Part shown: positions 43,223-51,629 of the stretch, piece by piece
How positions within the stretch are numbered: position 1 is the first letter of the stretch
Layout of the letters: each line of letters opens with the position of its first letter
From: Lysobacterales bacterium
Lineage (GTDB): Bacteria > Pseudomonadota > Gammaproteobacteria > Xanthomonadales > Xanthomonadaceae
Length of the DNA stretch: 64,000 bases
Direction of reading: 5' to 3'
Assembly (NCBI GenBank): GCA_016718605.1
Contig: JADKCY010000012.1
Span: forward strand, 1-64,000
The notes under the pieces: generated by a model
Told to the model about the DNA's origin: nothing
The model's input: the letters and a program-made list of their open reading frames with translations, nothing else
Database searches by the model: none
Program-made: the position numbers and the translations under genes

Positions 43223-43447
43223 ATGCCGTTTAACAGAACACGTAGCATACTTCCTGACGGCACGCGGATCATCGATATCATGACGCCGGGGAAGTTCACT
43301 GTGAAGAACCCGGAAGATCTAGGGAAGGGTGAATTTCTTGTTGATATTCTTCGTGTCGTCGATAATCGTGGTATTGGCTTTTTCTACTATAGCATAACTG
43401 ACGCCGCTACTGGTATAATGACAGAATCATATATTCCAGACCATTGA
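43223..43447 (+). CDS. stand-alone copy of the tailspike N-terminal domain
   Basis: The 74-residue protein resembles residues 10-60 of the tailspike that follows: GKFTVKNPEDLGKGEFLVDI here, DYVVTNPTELAAGTYVVTIR there, followed by RVVDNRGIGFFYYSITDA against KGMDSSGVGFTTQHCTAI. In the tailspike this region is expected to attach the fibre to the tail. A separate copy could be an adaptor, a trimer cap or a remnant of duplication. Confidence 0.6.
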   Translation: MPFNRTRSILPDGTRIIDIMTPGKFTVKNPEDLGKGEFLVDILRVVDNRGIGFFYYSITDAATGIMTESYIPDH

Positions 43448-43531
43448 CAGTCTATTTAGTGTTCATACTTGACATTATTGTGAATCAATGATAGCCACCA
43501 TCATCGGTCTCCCGCCAGTAATGGAGTACGT

Positions 43532-46500
43532 ATGAGCATGCCTGTGACAGTCCTACATGACGGGGCTTCCCTCGACAACTTCACGAAAGAGGGGGACTAT
43601 GTTGTAACTAATCCTACGGAGCTTGCGGCTGGTACTTATGTTGTAACCATCCGTAAGGGAATGGATTCTAGCGGCGTCGGCTTTACGACGCAACATTGCA
43701 CGGCTATCACATCTGGTTCGAGCATCACGCGCGTTTTGGGCACAGGCGGCGGTGGTGGCGGTGGTGGCGCAAGTGAAGCGACGGCGGTAACTTACACCGA
43801 CACTGGCGACATATTCGGCACCGGAAGTACCACAAATGTTGGTGACGTTCTCGATGAGATTGCTGGGGTCTTCGCGAACATCCCTACGCAAACCGACGCG
43901 TGGTATGACATCCGTGATTATGGCGGCGTCGGCGACGGCGTAGCTGATAATAGGGCAGCATTCGAAGCCGCTGCGGCGGCTATAGACGCGGCTGGCGGCG
44001 GTGTACTGTATGTGCCTAAAGGCGTGTGGGGTATCGGTCCGACAGCTACTCCTTCGCTCGGCGGCGTGAGGCTCCGCAGCAATACCGTGCTCCGTGGTGA
44101 CGGCATGGGCGTGACGGTTATCCAAGCGCTGGACCTTGGCGATACGGATTTGACCGGTATCGTACGCACGCCGTCTGGTGTCGAGAACTCAAATGTTCTT
44201 ATTCAGGACTTGACGATTGACGGGAATGCGGCCGGTCAGACTGGTTACGCCAACATCATCAATTTCTATTGTGGTGTTACGCCGGACAACCGTATCCTTA
44301 TGGATAGGAACATCTATCTTGTTAACGTAGAGTCGAAGAACGCCCGCAGCGGTACGACTGGCTCATCTAACCCAGGACGCGGTTATGGTATTGACCCGCA
44401 TGAAGTTGTTGATAACTTTGTGCTTTTGAACTGCGTTGTTCACGATTGTGAGCTTGATGGCGTTATCCATGATGGCGTGATTAACTTCAAGAACATCGGA
44501 AACAAGGTATACGATAACGCGCGCCACGGATTCAATTATGTCAAAGAGTGTTTCAACGGTCTGGTGCAGGGAAATCAATCCCGCAACAACGGTGCAAATG
44601 GCATCATTGTACAGCAGGATTCAAACCATATTCGCGTACTCGGGAACATGGTCGAGGGTAACGCGGAGCAAGGTATTCACCTCCGTCGCGGCGAAACCGT
44701 AATCAACACGTTCAATATCGTCGCAAACAATCTTGTAAAGGACAGCGGACGTAGCGGCATCAACATCACTGGTGCCTGCTATAACGACATCTCGAACAAT
44801 CTTATTGAGAACTCGTCGCAGGCCGAAACCAACACTTATTTCGACATCAATTTGCAAGGCGACGACGGCGACGGTGCAACTGTAACTGCGCCGACGAACA
44901 ATGTTATCAAGAACAACTCAGGCTATGCGCTAGGAGCGCTTGTCGCGAACGCTTCTATCAGAGAAGACACGTCTGTCGTCACTGACTTTGCTAACACTTA
45001 CTTGTGGAACACCGCAGTCGGTCAGACGAATGGCAAGTATAAGGACGTAACGTCCACTTCGATCATTAAAGACTTGGGCATATCTGACTTCTATAACGCG
45101 CAAGAATGGGGAGCTACTGGCGACGGCGCAACAGATGACGGCCCAGCGCTTCGTGCTTGTGTTGACTTTGTAGAAGCAGCGGGCGGCGGCGTCATATATA
45201 TGCCCCCCGGCCGGTATCGTGCGTCCGGTACGGGTACAGCGTCTGCAGGCGTCGTGTCGCTACCATCTAACGTCGCTCTTGTTGGCGCTGGCAGATACCT
45301 GACTACAATTGTTGGCGCAGATCCTGTGGATGCTGATATCACCGGCGTTGTGCGCACGCGGTCAGGCGCGTCAAACACGAACATTCTGATAAAAGACCTG
45401 ACAATCGAAGCCGAATCGACGAGTGGAATCGGGGGCACTACTTGCGTGTATGTTGGTGGCGCGTATGACACGCTGATCCACCTAGATAACGTGTATGCCC
45501 TGTACGCGACGAACGGCTCATCGAATATCGGGTATGGTATTCGCTTGACGAACACCGTTGAAGCCGTGTTCCTGACGAGTTGTTCGGTAGATTACTGCGA
45601 GAATGACGGAATTTATGTAGACGGTGCCCGCATCGTTACGATCACAGATCCAGCACTCGATGGAAACTCCGGGGCTAATATCCTTATATCTAACGGCGCA
45701 CATACCATTCGGATAACAGATCCGGTGACGCGCTATGCGGGTACGAACGGTATCCTCATTAATGGTGATTCTTATGGCGTGACCGTGACCGGAGGAGTTG
45801 TCGAGTTTTCTGGCGAAGACGGTGTTCGCATTCGCCGGGGCGCGTCCGTACAGAATACGCTTGTGTCGATCCAAGCAATGACATTCCGCGATTGTGGGCG
45901 GGACGGTATAAGCATCGCTGGTGCGCGAAAGAACGATATCATCGGCTGTATCTTCAAGGACAGCGGTGCTAACATCAACGCAACTTACAATGATATTTCT
46001 CTTGAAGCCGACACTACCTACGGCGGAACCGCATCAACGAATACCGTGTTGGCGTGCCTGATGACGGCAAGCTCCACAAATCGTGCGGCTTACGGTGTAC
46101 GCGAATACACGGGAGAAGCTGACGGCAATTCTATTCATAACAATGTGTTCTTTGGGCATACAGTCGGAAAGGTTCTTCTGGTCGGCAGCAGCACAACATA
46201 CGTTGACGACTCTCAGTATTTGAAATTGGCAGGCCAGAGCGGCGGACAAACGCTTATTGGCGGAACCGGCGGCGGAGAAAATCTGACGCTGTCGTCCACG
46301 TCTCACGCAACAAAGGGTCGCGTATACGTTACCGCAGAAGAACTGACTGTACGCGATAAGACAGACACTACAAAGAGTGTTAAGTTCGATGCTGCGTCAC
46401 TCACGGCCGGCGCTGAACGTACGCTGTCTCTGCCGAATAAAACAGGTACGATTACTCTCGATGACGCGCTCGGAAGCACGGTTGAAGGTTATTGGGTTCC

Positions 46501-47161
46501 AAACCCAAGCTCGACGACCGTGTCACAGATGGGTTTTCTCACGTCAACTCTTGGCTCAGCTATCTCTCGAACCGTTACAGACGCGGGACTGAACGCCGCA
46601 TCACGTAGACTGTCTTATCAGACGGGAGCGACCGCTAATAGTTCAGCGGGTATTCGGCAGACATCCAGATTTATCTGGAGAGGTAATGCTAGTGGACTGG
46701 GCGGGTTCAACTTCCAGGCCCGGTTTGCTCTGACAGGTACATTGGCTGCGACACAGCGTGGGTTCGTTGGTTTTCTTGGTGATGCGTCATTTGTGGTTGA
46801 CGCCGCATCGCCGGGATCGTTGTCTTCTCTTGACATGTTCGGCGTGGGATTTGACGACGCAGATACGACGTTGTCTATATTCCATAATGACAATGTGGAC
46901 CTTCCAACGAAGGTGGACTTGGGAGCTAACTTCCCGGTCAGCGCCGACGTAGTGTATCACGTGACAATATCTTGTGCACCGAACGGATCAAGTATTTCTT
47001 ATACTGTAGAGCGTCTTGGTACGACCTACGTTGCGACAGGAACAATATCGACTGAAATTCCGAGAGACAATATCTTCATGGCGTCACAGGCCGCAATCAA
47101 CAACGGCGCGACGGCTGCGGCGGTAGATCTCGACATCCACGGGATGTACTATCGCTTGTAA
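43532..47161 (+). CDS. tailspike with two beta-helix units, first one AlgE/pectate-lyase-like
   Basis: The 1209-residue protein has a short attachment domain (1-60), a Gly run (71-80), and a first right-handed beta-helix from WYDIRDYGGVGDGVADNRAA to about 480. Within it YGIDPHEVVDNFVLLNCVVH and ELDGVIHDGV match the catalytic YG-DPHE and downstream Asp of AlgE-type mannuronan C5-epimerases. A second unit starts AQEWGATGDGATDDGPALRA; the same place reads YGIRLTNTVEAVFLTSC, lacking Asp-Pro-His-Glu. The C-terminal 240 residues look like a trimerising or receptor-binding beta domain. It should bind and modify or cut a surface polysaccharide, perhaps alginate-like; substrate is inferred from motif only. 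Confidence 0.75.
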   Translation: MSMPVTVLHDGASLDNFTKEGDYVVTNPTELAAGTYVVTIRKGMDSSGVGFTTQHCTAITSGSSITRVLGTGGGGGGGGASEATAVTYTDTGDIFGTGSTTNVGDVLDEIAGVFANIPTQTDAWYDIRDYGGVGDGVADNRAAFEAAAAAIDAAGGGVLYVPKGVWGIGPTATPSLGGVRLRSNTVLRGDGMGVTVIQALDLGDTDLTGIVRTPSGVENSNVLIQDLTIDGNAAGQTGYANIINFYCGVTPDNRILMDRNIYLVNVESKNARSGTTGSSNPGRGYGIDPHEVVDNFVLLNCVVHDCELDGVIHDGVINFKNIGNKVYDNARHGFNYVKECFNGLVQGNQSRNNGANGIIVQQDSNHIRVLGNMVEGNAEQGIHLRRGETVINTFNIVANNLVKDSGRSGINITGACYNDISNNLIENSSQAETNTYFDINLQGDDGDGATVTAPTNNVIKNNSGYALGALVANASIREDTSVVTDFANTYLWNTAVGQTNGKYKDVTSTSIIKDLGISDFYNAQEWGATGDGATDDGPALRACVDFVEAAGGGVIYMPPGRYRASGTGTASAGVVSLPSNVALVGAGRYLTTIVGADPVDADITGVVRTRSGASNTNILIKDLTIEAESTSGIGGTTCVYVGGAYDTLIHLDNVYALYATNGSSNIGYGIRLTNTVEAVFLTSCSVDYCENDGIYVDGARIVTITDPALDGNSGANILISNGAHTIRITDPVTRYAGTNGILINGDSYGVTVTGGVVEFSGEDGVRIRRGASVQNTLVSIQAMTFRDCGRDGISIAGARKNDIIGCIFKDSGANINATYNDISLEADTTYGGTASTNTVLACLMTASSTNRAAYGVREYTGEADGNSIHNNVFFGHTVGKVLLVGSSTTYVDDSQYLKLAGQSGGQTLIGGTGGGENLTLSSTSHATKGRVYVTAEELTVRDKTDTTKSVKFDAASLTAGAERTLSLPNKTGTITLDDALGSTVEGYWVPNPSSTTVSQMGFLTSTLGSAISRTVTDAGLNAASRRLSYQTGATANSSAGIRQTSRFIWRGNASGLGGFNFQARFALTGTLAATQRGFVGFLGDASFVVDAASPGSLSSLDMFGVGFDDADTTLSIFHNDNVDLPTKVDLGANFPVSADVVYHVTISCAPNGSSISYTVERLGTTYVATGTISTEIPRDNIFMASQAAINNGATAAAVDLDIHGMYYRL

Positions 47162-47235
47162 GAATTAACCATCAGCGAAACAGTGCCATTGACAGCAGTA
47201 AGCCGGCATGGCACTGTCCGCTTCATGGACGAGCG

Positions 47236-47481
47236 ATGAAGCACTTCCAAAAAACGTCAAGACGCGGGATCGTTACCCGCCGCCTCCACCAACAGCACTC
47301 CAACCAGACTAGCTACTGGTGCTCGGTGCATAGGTATCACGATACGAAAGCGGTTCAATTCCGTGGAGTGTTGTTGATGGGGGCGAAGTGGAATCGATTG
47401 GCGGCAAGTAGGTGTGTGGAGCCTGTCTGTAACATAAATGTCAACGACAACGGTATCGTCGAGATGCGCATCGCTGCCTAA
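47236..47481 (+). CDS. doubtful ORF spanning the start of the 177-bp repeat
   Basis: An 81-residue frame with no ribosome site and Arg/His/Ser-rich sequence that resembles no family. Its right part lies in the 177-bp repeat. A pair of 13-base arms (CAACAGCACTCCA at 47290 and TGGAGTGTTGTTG at 47364) folds over it. I regard the stretch 47162-47581 as mostly non-coding. Confidence 0.2.
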   Translation: MKHFQKTSRRGIVTRRLHQQHSNQTSYWCSVHRYHDTKAVQFRGVLLMGAKWNRLAASRCVEPVCNINVNDNGIVEMRIAA

Positions 47482-47555
47482 TCCCTAACGGGACGGCACG
47501 ACCATCCGACCGGCCCTTCGGGAGATGCGGGCTGTAACAAAGCATCTCCCACCCT
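47379..47555 (+). repeat. 177-bp direct repeat, left copy
   Basis: Identical over 177 bases to 48298-48474, from a run of five Gs to CACCCT. It contains a perfect 9-bp hairpin, GGGAGATGC and GCATCTCCC (47519-47549), and the first codons of the gene that continues in the right copy (MRAVTKHLPP). Left flank is phage sequence; right flank is the foreign segment. Confidence 0.95.
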
Positions 47556-47581
47556 ACGAAGAGCCCGAGAGGTGACCTCAG

Positions 47582-48211
47582 ATGTTTGGCGTAGCTGACA
47601 AAATCTTGAATCGAGTGCGGGGCCATGGCCGGGGAGTACGCGTGTACACCCCGAAGGACTTCCTCGACCTGGGCAGCCGTGCCTCCGTCGATCAGGCCTT
47701 GTCGCGTCTGTGCAAGGCGGGGACGCTCCGCCGCGTGGACCGCGGTCTCTACGACTGGCCGCGCCATAGCACCGTGCTGGATCAGCCTGCGCCCGCCAGT
47801 GTCGATGCTGTCGTGGACGCCGTGAAGCGGCGGGCCAACGTGCAGGTCGTGCCGGGCAATCTGGCTGCGGCGAATGCGCTCGGCCTGACCCATGCGGTGC
47901 CCACTCGCCCAGAGTTCTTGGCAAGCCGTCATCTTGGCGATGTCACAATCGGAAATCGCACGGTAACTTTCAACGCCGCCGGTGCAGTCCTCTCCCCGTG
48001 GCTCGCCACACCGGCAGCGGTTATCGTGCAGGCGCTCGTTTGGCTGCATGACAACGCCAGCGACCGATTGGCTGATGCCATCCCGACCCTGCGCAAGCAG
48101 GCGTCAGACGACGCAAAGCGCTCGTTGGCGAAGGGCCTCAACAGGCTCCCGGGCTGGGCCATTCCAGCCGCTCGCAGCATTGTGGAGAATCGGGCACCCT
48201 TGGCGGCATGA
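47582..48211 (+). CDS. DUF6088/AbiEi-like type IV antitoxin, orphan
   Basis: The 209-residue protein begins MFGVADKILNRVRGHGRGVR, then VYTPKDFLDLGSRASVDQAL with a winged-helix core and SRLCKAGTLRRVDRGLYDWP as its end. The middle part (VQVVPGNLAAANALGLTHAV) and GAVLSPWLATPAAVIVQALV fit the AbiEi-type antitoxin fold. In cellular genomes such genes precede an AbiEii nucleotidyltransferase toxin, as here (ATGA overlap), but the toxin is cut off. It has a good ribosome site (aggtga) and higher GC than its surroundings. It could repress transcription or counter a host toxin. Confidence 0.75.
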   Translation: MFGVADKILNRVRGHGRGVRVYTPKDFLDLGSRASVDQALSRLCKAGTLRRVDRGLYDWPRHSTVLDQPAPASVDAVVDAVKRRANVQVVPGNLAAANALGLTHAVPTRPEFLASRHLGDVTIGNRTVTFNAAGAVLSPWLATPAAVIVQALVWLHDNASDRLADAIPTLRKQASDDAKRSLAKGLNRLPGWAIPAARSIVENRAPLAA

Positions 48212-48330
48212 ACGCCGACTACGCCAAATTCGACAAGCTGAAAGAGCGCGACCGCAAGGACGTGTTCGAGGCGGCTGCTGGCCGCCTCGGCACAAACGGG
48301 GGCGAAGTGGAATCGATTGGCGGCAAGTAG
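48208..48330 (+). pseudogene. truncated AbiEii-like toxin start
   Basis: The frame begins MNADYAKFDKLKERDRKDVF and continues EAAAGRLGT, which resembles the first residues of AbiEii nucleotidyltransferase toxins. At 48298 it runs into the 177-bp repeat and ends after ten unrelated residues at 48330. All catalytic parts are missing. The join has a run of Gs that could be microhomology. Confidence 0.65.
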
Positions 48331-48474
48331 GTGTGTGGAGCCTGTCTGTAACATAAATGTCAACGACAACGGTATCGTCGAGATGCGCATCGCTGCCTAA
48401 TCCCTAACGGGACGGCACGACCATCCGACCGGCCCTTCGGGAGATGCGGGCTGTAACAAAGCATCTCCCACCCT
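48298..48474 (+). repeat. 177-bp direct repeat, right copy
   Basis: Identical to 47379-47555, with 919 bases between starts. Its left flank is the truncated toxin gene and its right flank continues phage sequence. The two copies bracket 742 bases of foreign-looking DNA. Confidence 0.95.
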
Positions 48475-48674
48475 TTTCTCTCCGCGATGTCGTCGAGGTC
48501 CAGGAGCGGGCGCTAGAACCGCTGCGTACACTGTCAAAGCACCGCAGCGAGACTCGTGATGCTCTGGTTCAGCGCCTCAATGCGGCACTGAACGGCGAAG
48601 AAAGCGCAAAACACCATCGCAGTCTTCGCAGTATCGTGACTCAGGTCGAAGCCGCCCGGCGTACCTTGGGCTAA
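48444..48674 (+). CDS. hypothetical protein starting in the repeat
   Basis: The 76-residue protein opens MRAVTKHLPPFSLRDVVEVQ and is helical (HRSETRDALVQRLNAALNG). Its first ten codons are in the 177-bp repeat; the left copy has the same start but hits a stop after 16 codons, so this is the intact version. No family recognised. Confidence 0.45.
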   Translation: MRAVTKHLPPFSLRDVVEVQERALEPLRTLSKHRSETRDALVQRLNAALNGEESAKHHRSLRSIVTQVEAARRTLG

Positions 48675-48719
48675 TCCGAAGAAGCCGGTTGGTTCAAAAA
48701 CAGATAAGGAAGGTGTGGT

Positions 48720-48968
48720 ATGAGCTACAATAAGATCAACGATGGAACACGCGTAACGCTGGAGCCGCGTCGCTATAAACGAACAACTGGATCTGACGCG
48801 CCGATTTCGGTGTTCAAGATCAGAGAGCACGCCAAGAAAGGCGATGAACTGGACGTGCTGTTCAAGGTTCTCGGCGTCAAGATGAAGTCCCCTCGGCAGG
48901 GCTGGACGTACCGAGCCCAGCGCCGCAATTACGCCCTCGGCCGGTTCGACGCGCTGATGCGCGCGTAA
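48720..48968 (+). CDS. small basic hypothetical protein
   Basis: The 82-residue protein (MSYNKINDGTRVTLEPRRYK) is strongly basic, with RRYKRTTGSD and QGWTYRAQRRN. Ribosome site aaggaagg. It lies before a strong terminator, closing this unit. Possible nucleic acid binder. Confidence 0.55.
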   Translation: MSYNKINDGTRVTLEPRRYKRTTGSDAPISVFKIREHAKKGDELDVLFKVLGVKMKSPRQGWTYRAQRRNYALGRFDALMRA

Positions 48969-48994
48969 CAGAACAACGCAGTGAGTAAGACGAG

Positions 48995-49029
48995 AACCAA
49001 GGAGCAATCCTTGGTTTTTGTCGTTTTGG
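48995..49029 (+). terminator. rho-independent terminator
   Basis: Arms AACCAAGGA and TCCTTGGTT around a GCAA tetraloop, followed by a T-rich run (ttttgtcgtttt). It separates the portal-tailspike unit from the scaffold-capsid unit. Confidence 0.88.
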
Positions 49030-49092
49030 GACCGTGGACATCGTTGACACATAAAATCTGACAGTATTGCGTTGAAATGGTACGATTTTATA

Positions 49093-49120
49093 TTGACAGC
49101 GTAGTTAACGATGTGTTAAT
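49093..49120 (+). promoter_or_regulatory. candidate promoter of scaffold-capsid operon
   Basis: TTGACA at 49093-49098, 16 bases, GTTAAT. A second TTGACA lies at 49044 with a poorer -10. It follows the terminator at 48995 and precedes the scaffold gene. Confidence 0.4.
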
Positions 49121-49189
49121 GGCTGTATTGTAATGCGTTGGGGAGGCCCTGACGTAAAAAACTCTAGTCCAACGCGGAGCAGCGGACAT

Positions 49190-49975
49190 ATGCCGGATAT
49201 CAAGTTCCCCACGAAAGATGCCATCCCGGAGGGTCTTCGGGAATTCGCGAAAGAGGCTGATGGCGGATTCACCGTCGCAGTCGTGCCCAAGTCCAAGTTG
49301 GACGAATTTCGCGACAACAACCTGACCATCGCTCGCGAGCGCGATGAACTCAAGAACAAGGTCATCGCCTACGCCGAAATGGTCGGCGACGACCCGGTCA
49401 AGGCCCGTGAAACGGTTGCCACTCTCAAGGCGATCGATCAGCAGGTCAAGGACGGCAAGTTGAAGGGAAGCGAAGCGATCGAGGCCGAAGTCAATCGGCG
49501 CGTCGCTGAGACCAAGTCGAATTTCGAGAGCCAGCTGGCACAGGCAGGTGCGCGCCTCACTGAGGCAACCGCCAAGGCCGGCGACTTCGAGAACAAGTTC
49601 AAGCGGAGCACGGTAGATCGTGAGATCACCAACGCCGTGCTCCATCCCGAAAGCGGCATCAATCCTGCCGCACTGCCCGACGTGTTGACGCGGGCGTACG
49701 GGTTCTACACCGTCCAGGAGGACGGTCGTTTGGTCGCCAAGCAGGGCGACAACGTCGTGTACGGCGCTGACGGGGTGACCCCGATGCCGCCGAAGGAATG
49801 GCTGTCCAAGGTTCTGGAGCAGGCTCCGTACCTTGGGAAGCAGAGCGCTGGTGGCGGTGCCTCCGGCGCGTCGGGCAAGACATCGTACGGCGGTCTGTCG
49901 CAGACCGATTTCGACAAACTGCCTGCTGTTGACCGCCTTGCACTTGCTCGCACCGCCGCCGGAAAGGCCGCGTAA
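49190..49975 (+). CDS. capsid scaffolding protein
   Basis: The ATG at 49190 (MPDIKFPTKDAIPEGLREFA) follows gagcagcgg. The 261-residue protein is highly charged and helical, with a long coiled-coil-like middle (RERDELKNKVIAYAEMVGDD, VNRRVAETKSNFESQLAQAG). A Gly/Ala/Ser linker and a short helical C-terminus follow, usual for scaffolds that bind the capsid protein with their end. It sits directly before the capsid gene. It would guide head assembly and be lost or cleaved before DNA entry. Confidence 0.75.
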   Translation: MPDIKFPTKDAIPEGLREFAKEADGGFTVAVVPKSKLDEFRDNNLTIARERDELKNKVIAYAEMVGDDPVKARETVATLKAIDQQVKDGKLKGSEAIEAEVNRRVAETKSNFESQLAQAGARLTEATAKAGDFENKFKRSTVDREITNAVLHPESGINPAALPDVLTRAYGFYTVQEDGRLVAKQGDNVVYGADGVTPMPPKEWLSKVLEQAPYLGKQSAGGGASGASGKTSYGGLSQTDFDKLPAVDRLALARTAAGKAA

Positions 49976-50006
49976 AAAGCAAGGATTCAGGTTGCGCTCC
50001 ACTCCG

Positions 50007-50076
50007 GGGGAGTTGGCGAAACCGAGAGCGACTAACCGGGCAATGGTGCCTTGATAGTCATTTTCGCTAACTCCCC
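50007..50076 (+). promoter_or_regulatory. 15-bp long-range helix in the capsid leader
   Basis: GGGGAGTTGGCGAAA at 50007-50021 pairs with TTTCGCTAACTCCCC at 50062-50076 (one G-T pair), closing a 40-base loop. It lies 40 bases before the capsid ATG, between scaffold and capsid genes. It may stabilise or process the capsid mRNA, or bind a protein. Confidence 0.6.
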
Positions 50077-50115
50077 GTCCACATAAGGTGGGTGGGCAAC
50101 TGGAGTAAAAAACTC

Positions 50116-51039
50116 ATGATGACCCTGCTCGAAGCCTCGAAGCTGAACAAGGGCGATGTCGTTCGCTCCGCAGTGATCGAGATGTTCGCCGCCAACAGCG
50201 ACATTCTGCGTGTCCTTCCGTTCATGGACATCCAGGGCAGTGCATATGCTTACAACCAGGAAGGCGCGCTTCCCGGCGTGGCGTTCCGTGGTATCAACGA
50301 GAGCTTCACCGAGTCCACCGGCATCATCAATCCGCAGACCGAAGTTCTGCGCATCGGTGGCGGCGAGCTGGACGTGGATACGGCGATCGTCAAGATGCTG
50401 GGCAACGGCGTGCGCTCAACGCACGAGTCGATGAAGGTCAAGGCCGTCACCCTGTACTGGACGAAGAAGTTCCTCAAGGGCGATTCCTCGGCTGACCCGC
50501 GCGAGTTCGACGGCCTGCAGACGCGTTGCACCGGTTCGCAGCTGATCGCTGCCGGCTCGACCGCCAACGGTACGCCGCTGAGCCTCGCCAAGCTGGATGA
50601 GGCCATCGACTCGGTCGATAGCCCGACGCATCTGATCATGTCTCGTGCTCTCAAGCGGCGCCTCGCTGCTGCGGCTCGCGACACGTCGGTCGGCGGTGAC
50701 ATCGAGTACGCCATCAACGAGTTCGGTAAGCGCGTGACTGTCTACAGCGGTCTGCCGATTCTTGAGGTGGATTACGATGACCTCGGTGGCCGTGTTCTCG
50801 CATTTAACGAGGCTGCGACCTCTGGCACCGCAACCGGAACCTCGCTCTACGTCGTGTCGATCGGTCCTGGCATGCTCACCGGCATCCAGAACGGCACGAT
50901 GACGGTGAAGGATCTCGGCGAGCTGGAGTCCAAGCCGGCGTTCCGTACCCGCGTCGAGTGGATGAACAGCTTCGTTGCGCAGCACGGTCGCTGCGCCGCG
51001 CGTCTCTGGAGCATCGCTGATGCTGCGGTGACGAAGTAA
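50116..51039 (+). CDS. major capsid protein
   Basis: The ATG at 50116 (MMTLLEASKLNKGDVVRSAV) has ggag eight bases upstream; a GTG at 50092 is less likely. The 307-residue protein has the layout of an HK97-fold phage capsid: an N-terminal helix, INESFTESTGIINPQTEVLR in the E-loop-like part, THLIMSRALKRRLAAAARDT in the P-domain, and YSGLPILEVDYDDLG. The C-terminus ends in the spine region with RTRVEWMNSFVAQHGRCAAR. It is preceded by the scaffold gene and followed by a cement-like protein. The exact subfamily is uncertain. Confidence 0.82.
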   Translation: MMTLLEASKLNKGDVVRSAVIEMFAANSDILRVLPFMDIQGSAYAYNQEGALPGVAFRGINESFTESTGIINPQTEVLRIGGGELDVDTAIVKMLGNGVRSTHESMKVKAVTLYWTKKFLKGDSSADPREFDGLQTRCTGSQLIAAGSTANGTPLSLAKLDEAIDSVDSPTHLIMSRALKRRLAAAARDTSVGGDIEYAINEFGKRVTVYSGLPILEVDYDDLGGRVLAFNEAATSGTATGTSLYVVSIGPGMLTGIQNGTMTVKDLGELESKPAFRTRVEWMNSFVAQHGRCAARLWSIADAAVTK

Positions 51040-51081
51040 CCGTCGCCGTCACCAACAGAAGATCAACAGGAGACCAACACT

Positions 51082-51540
51082 ATGTCCAGGGCAAGCAAGA
51101 TCAGCGCCGTTTTCGACGCCGCTGCCGCTGTTACCCTCCGCGCTGTCACTGACGGCGCGGAGACCTCCACCGCTACCGAGACCGCCATTTCGCTCAATGA
51201 GCTGGATGACGCCTACTGGCACAACGGCGAGATCCCGAACGGCGTGTTCGAGGTATGGCTCAACGTCACCGCGCTGAACCTTTCCACGAACACCTACGTC
51301 TTCTCGCTGCTCGCCGACGACGTTTCGACCGTCAACGACACGCCGACCACCGTCGTTTCCCAGGCGATCACGGCTGTCGGCGTCTACAAGTTCTTGGTCG
51401 ATTCCAAGACCTTGGCGGCGCTGGATACCGAGTCCTCGGGTACCGACAAGTGGCTCGCCGCGAAGATGACCATCGCCGGCACGCCGGACTCGCCGTCGAT
51501 CACCTACGGCGCGTGGCTCGGCAAGGTTGTGAGCGCGTAA
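51082..51540 (+). CDS. capsid cement/decoration protein (Bbp16-like)
   Basis: The 152-residue protein (MSRASKISAVFDAAAAVTLR) is beta-rich, Thr/Ala-rich and without charged clusters, with AYWHNGEIPNGVFEVWLNVT and a C-terminal SITYGAWLGKVVSA. Its size, place right after the capsid and the Bbp16-like composition suggest a protein that coats the head surface. It is ended by a strong terminator. Identification rests mainly on context. Confidence 0.6.
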   Translation: MSRASKISAVFDAAAAVTLRAVTDGAETSTATETAISLNELDDAYWHNGEIPNGVFEVWLNVTALNLSTNTYVFSLLADDVSTVNDTPTTVVSQAITAVGVYKFLVDSKTLAALDTESSGTDKWLAAKMTIAGTPDSPSITYGAWLGKVVSA

Positions 51541-51567
51541 GCACTCGGCGCCGGTCGCGCACAAGAC

Positions 51568-51597
51568 AAAAGGGGCGCACAGTTTGCGCCCCTTTTT
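51568..51597 (+). terminator. rho-independent terminator after capsid operon
   Basis: Arms AAAAGGGGCGCA and TGCGCCCCTTTTT around a cagtt loop, with a T-run. Very strong form. Confidence 0.92.
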
Positions 51598-51629
51598 AAC
51601 ATCAACTACTTAACAGCGAGGAATTAAAT

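Noticed and set aside
47290..47378. tRNA-like fold with GGTTCAATTCC and a 7-bp acceptor-like stem
   Set aside because: The D-arm and anticodon arm do not form in proper positions; only the T-loop sequence matches.
49088..50002. Minus-strand frame opposite the scaffold gene
   Set aside because: Shadow of the helical scaffold gene; no ribosome site, opposite to the operon.
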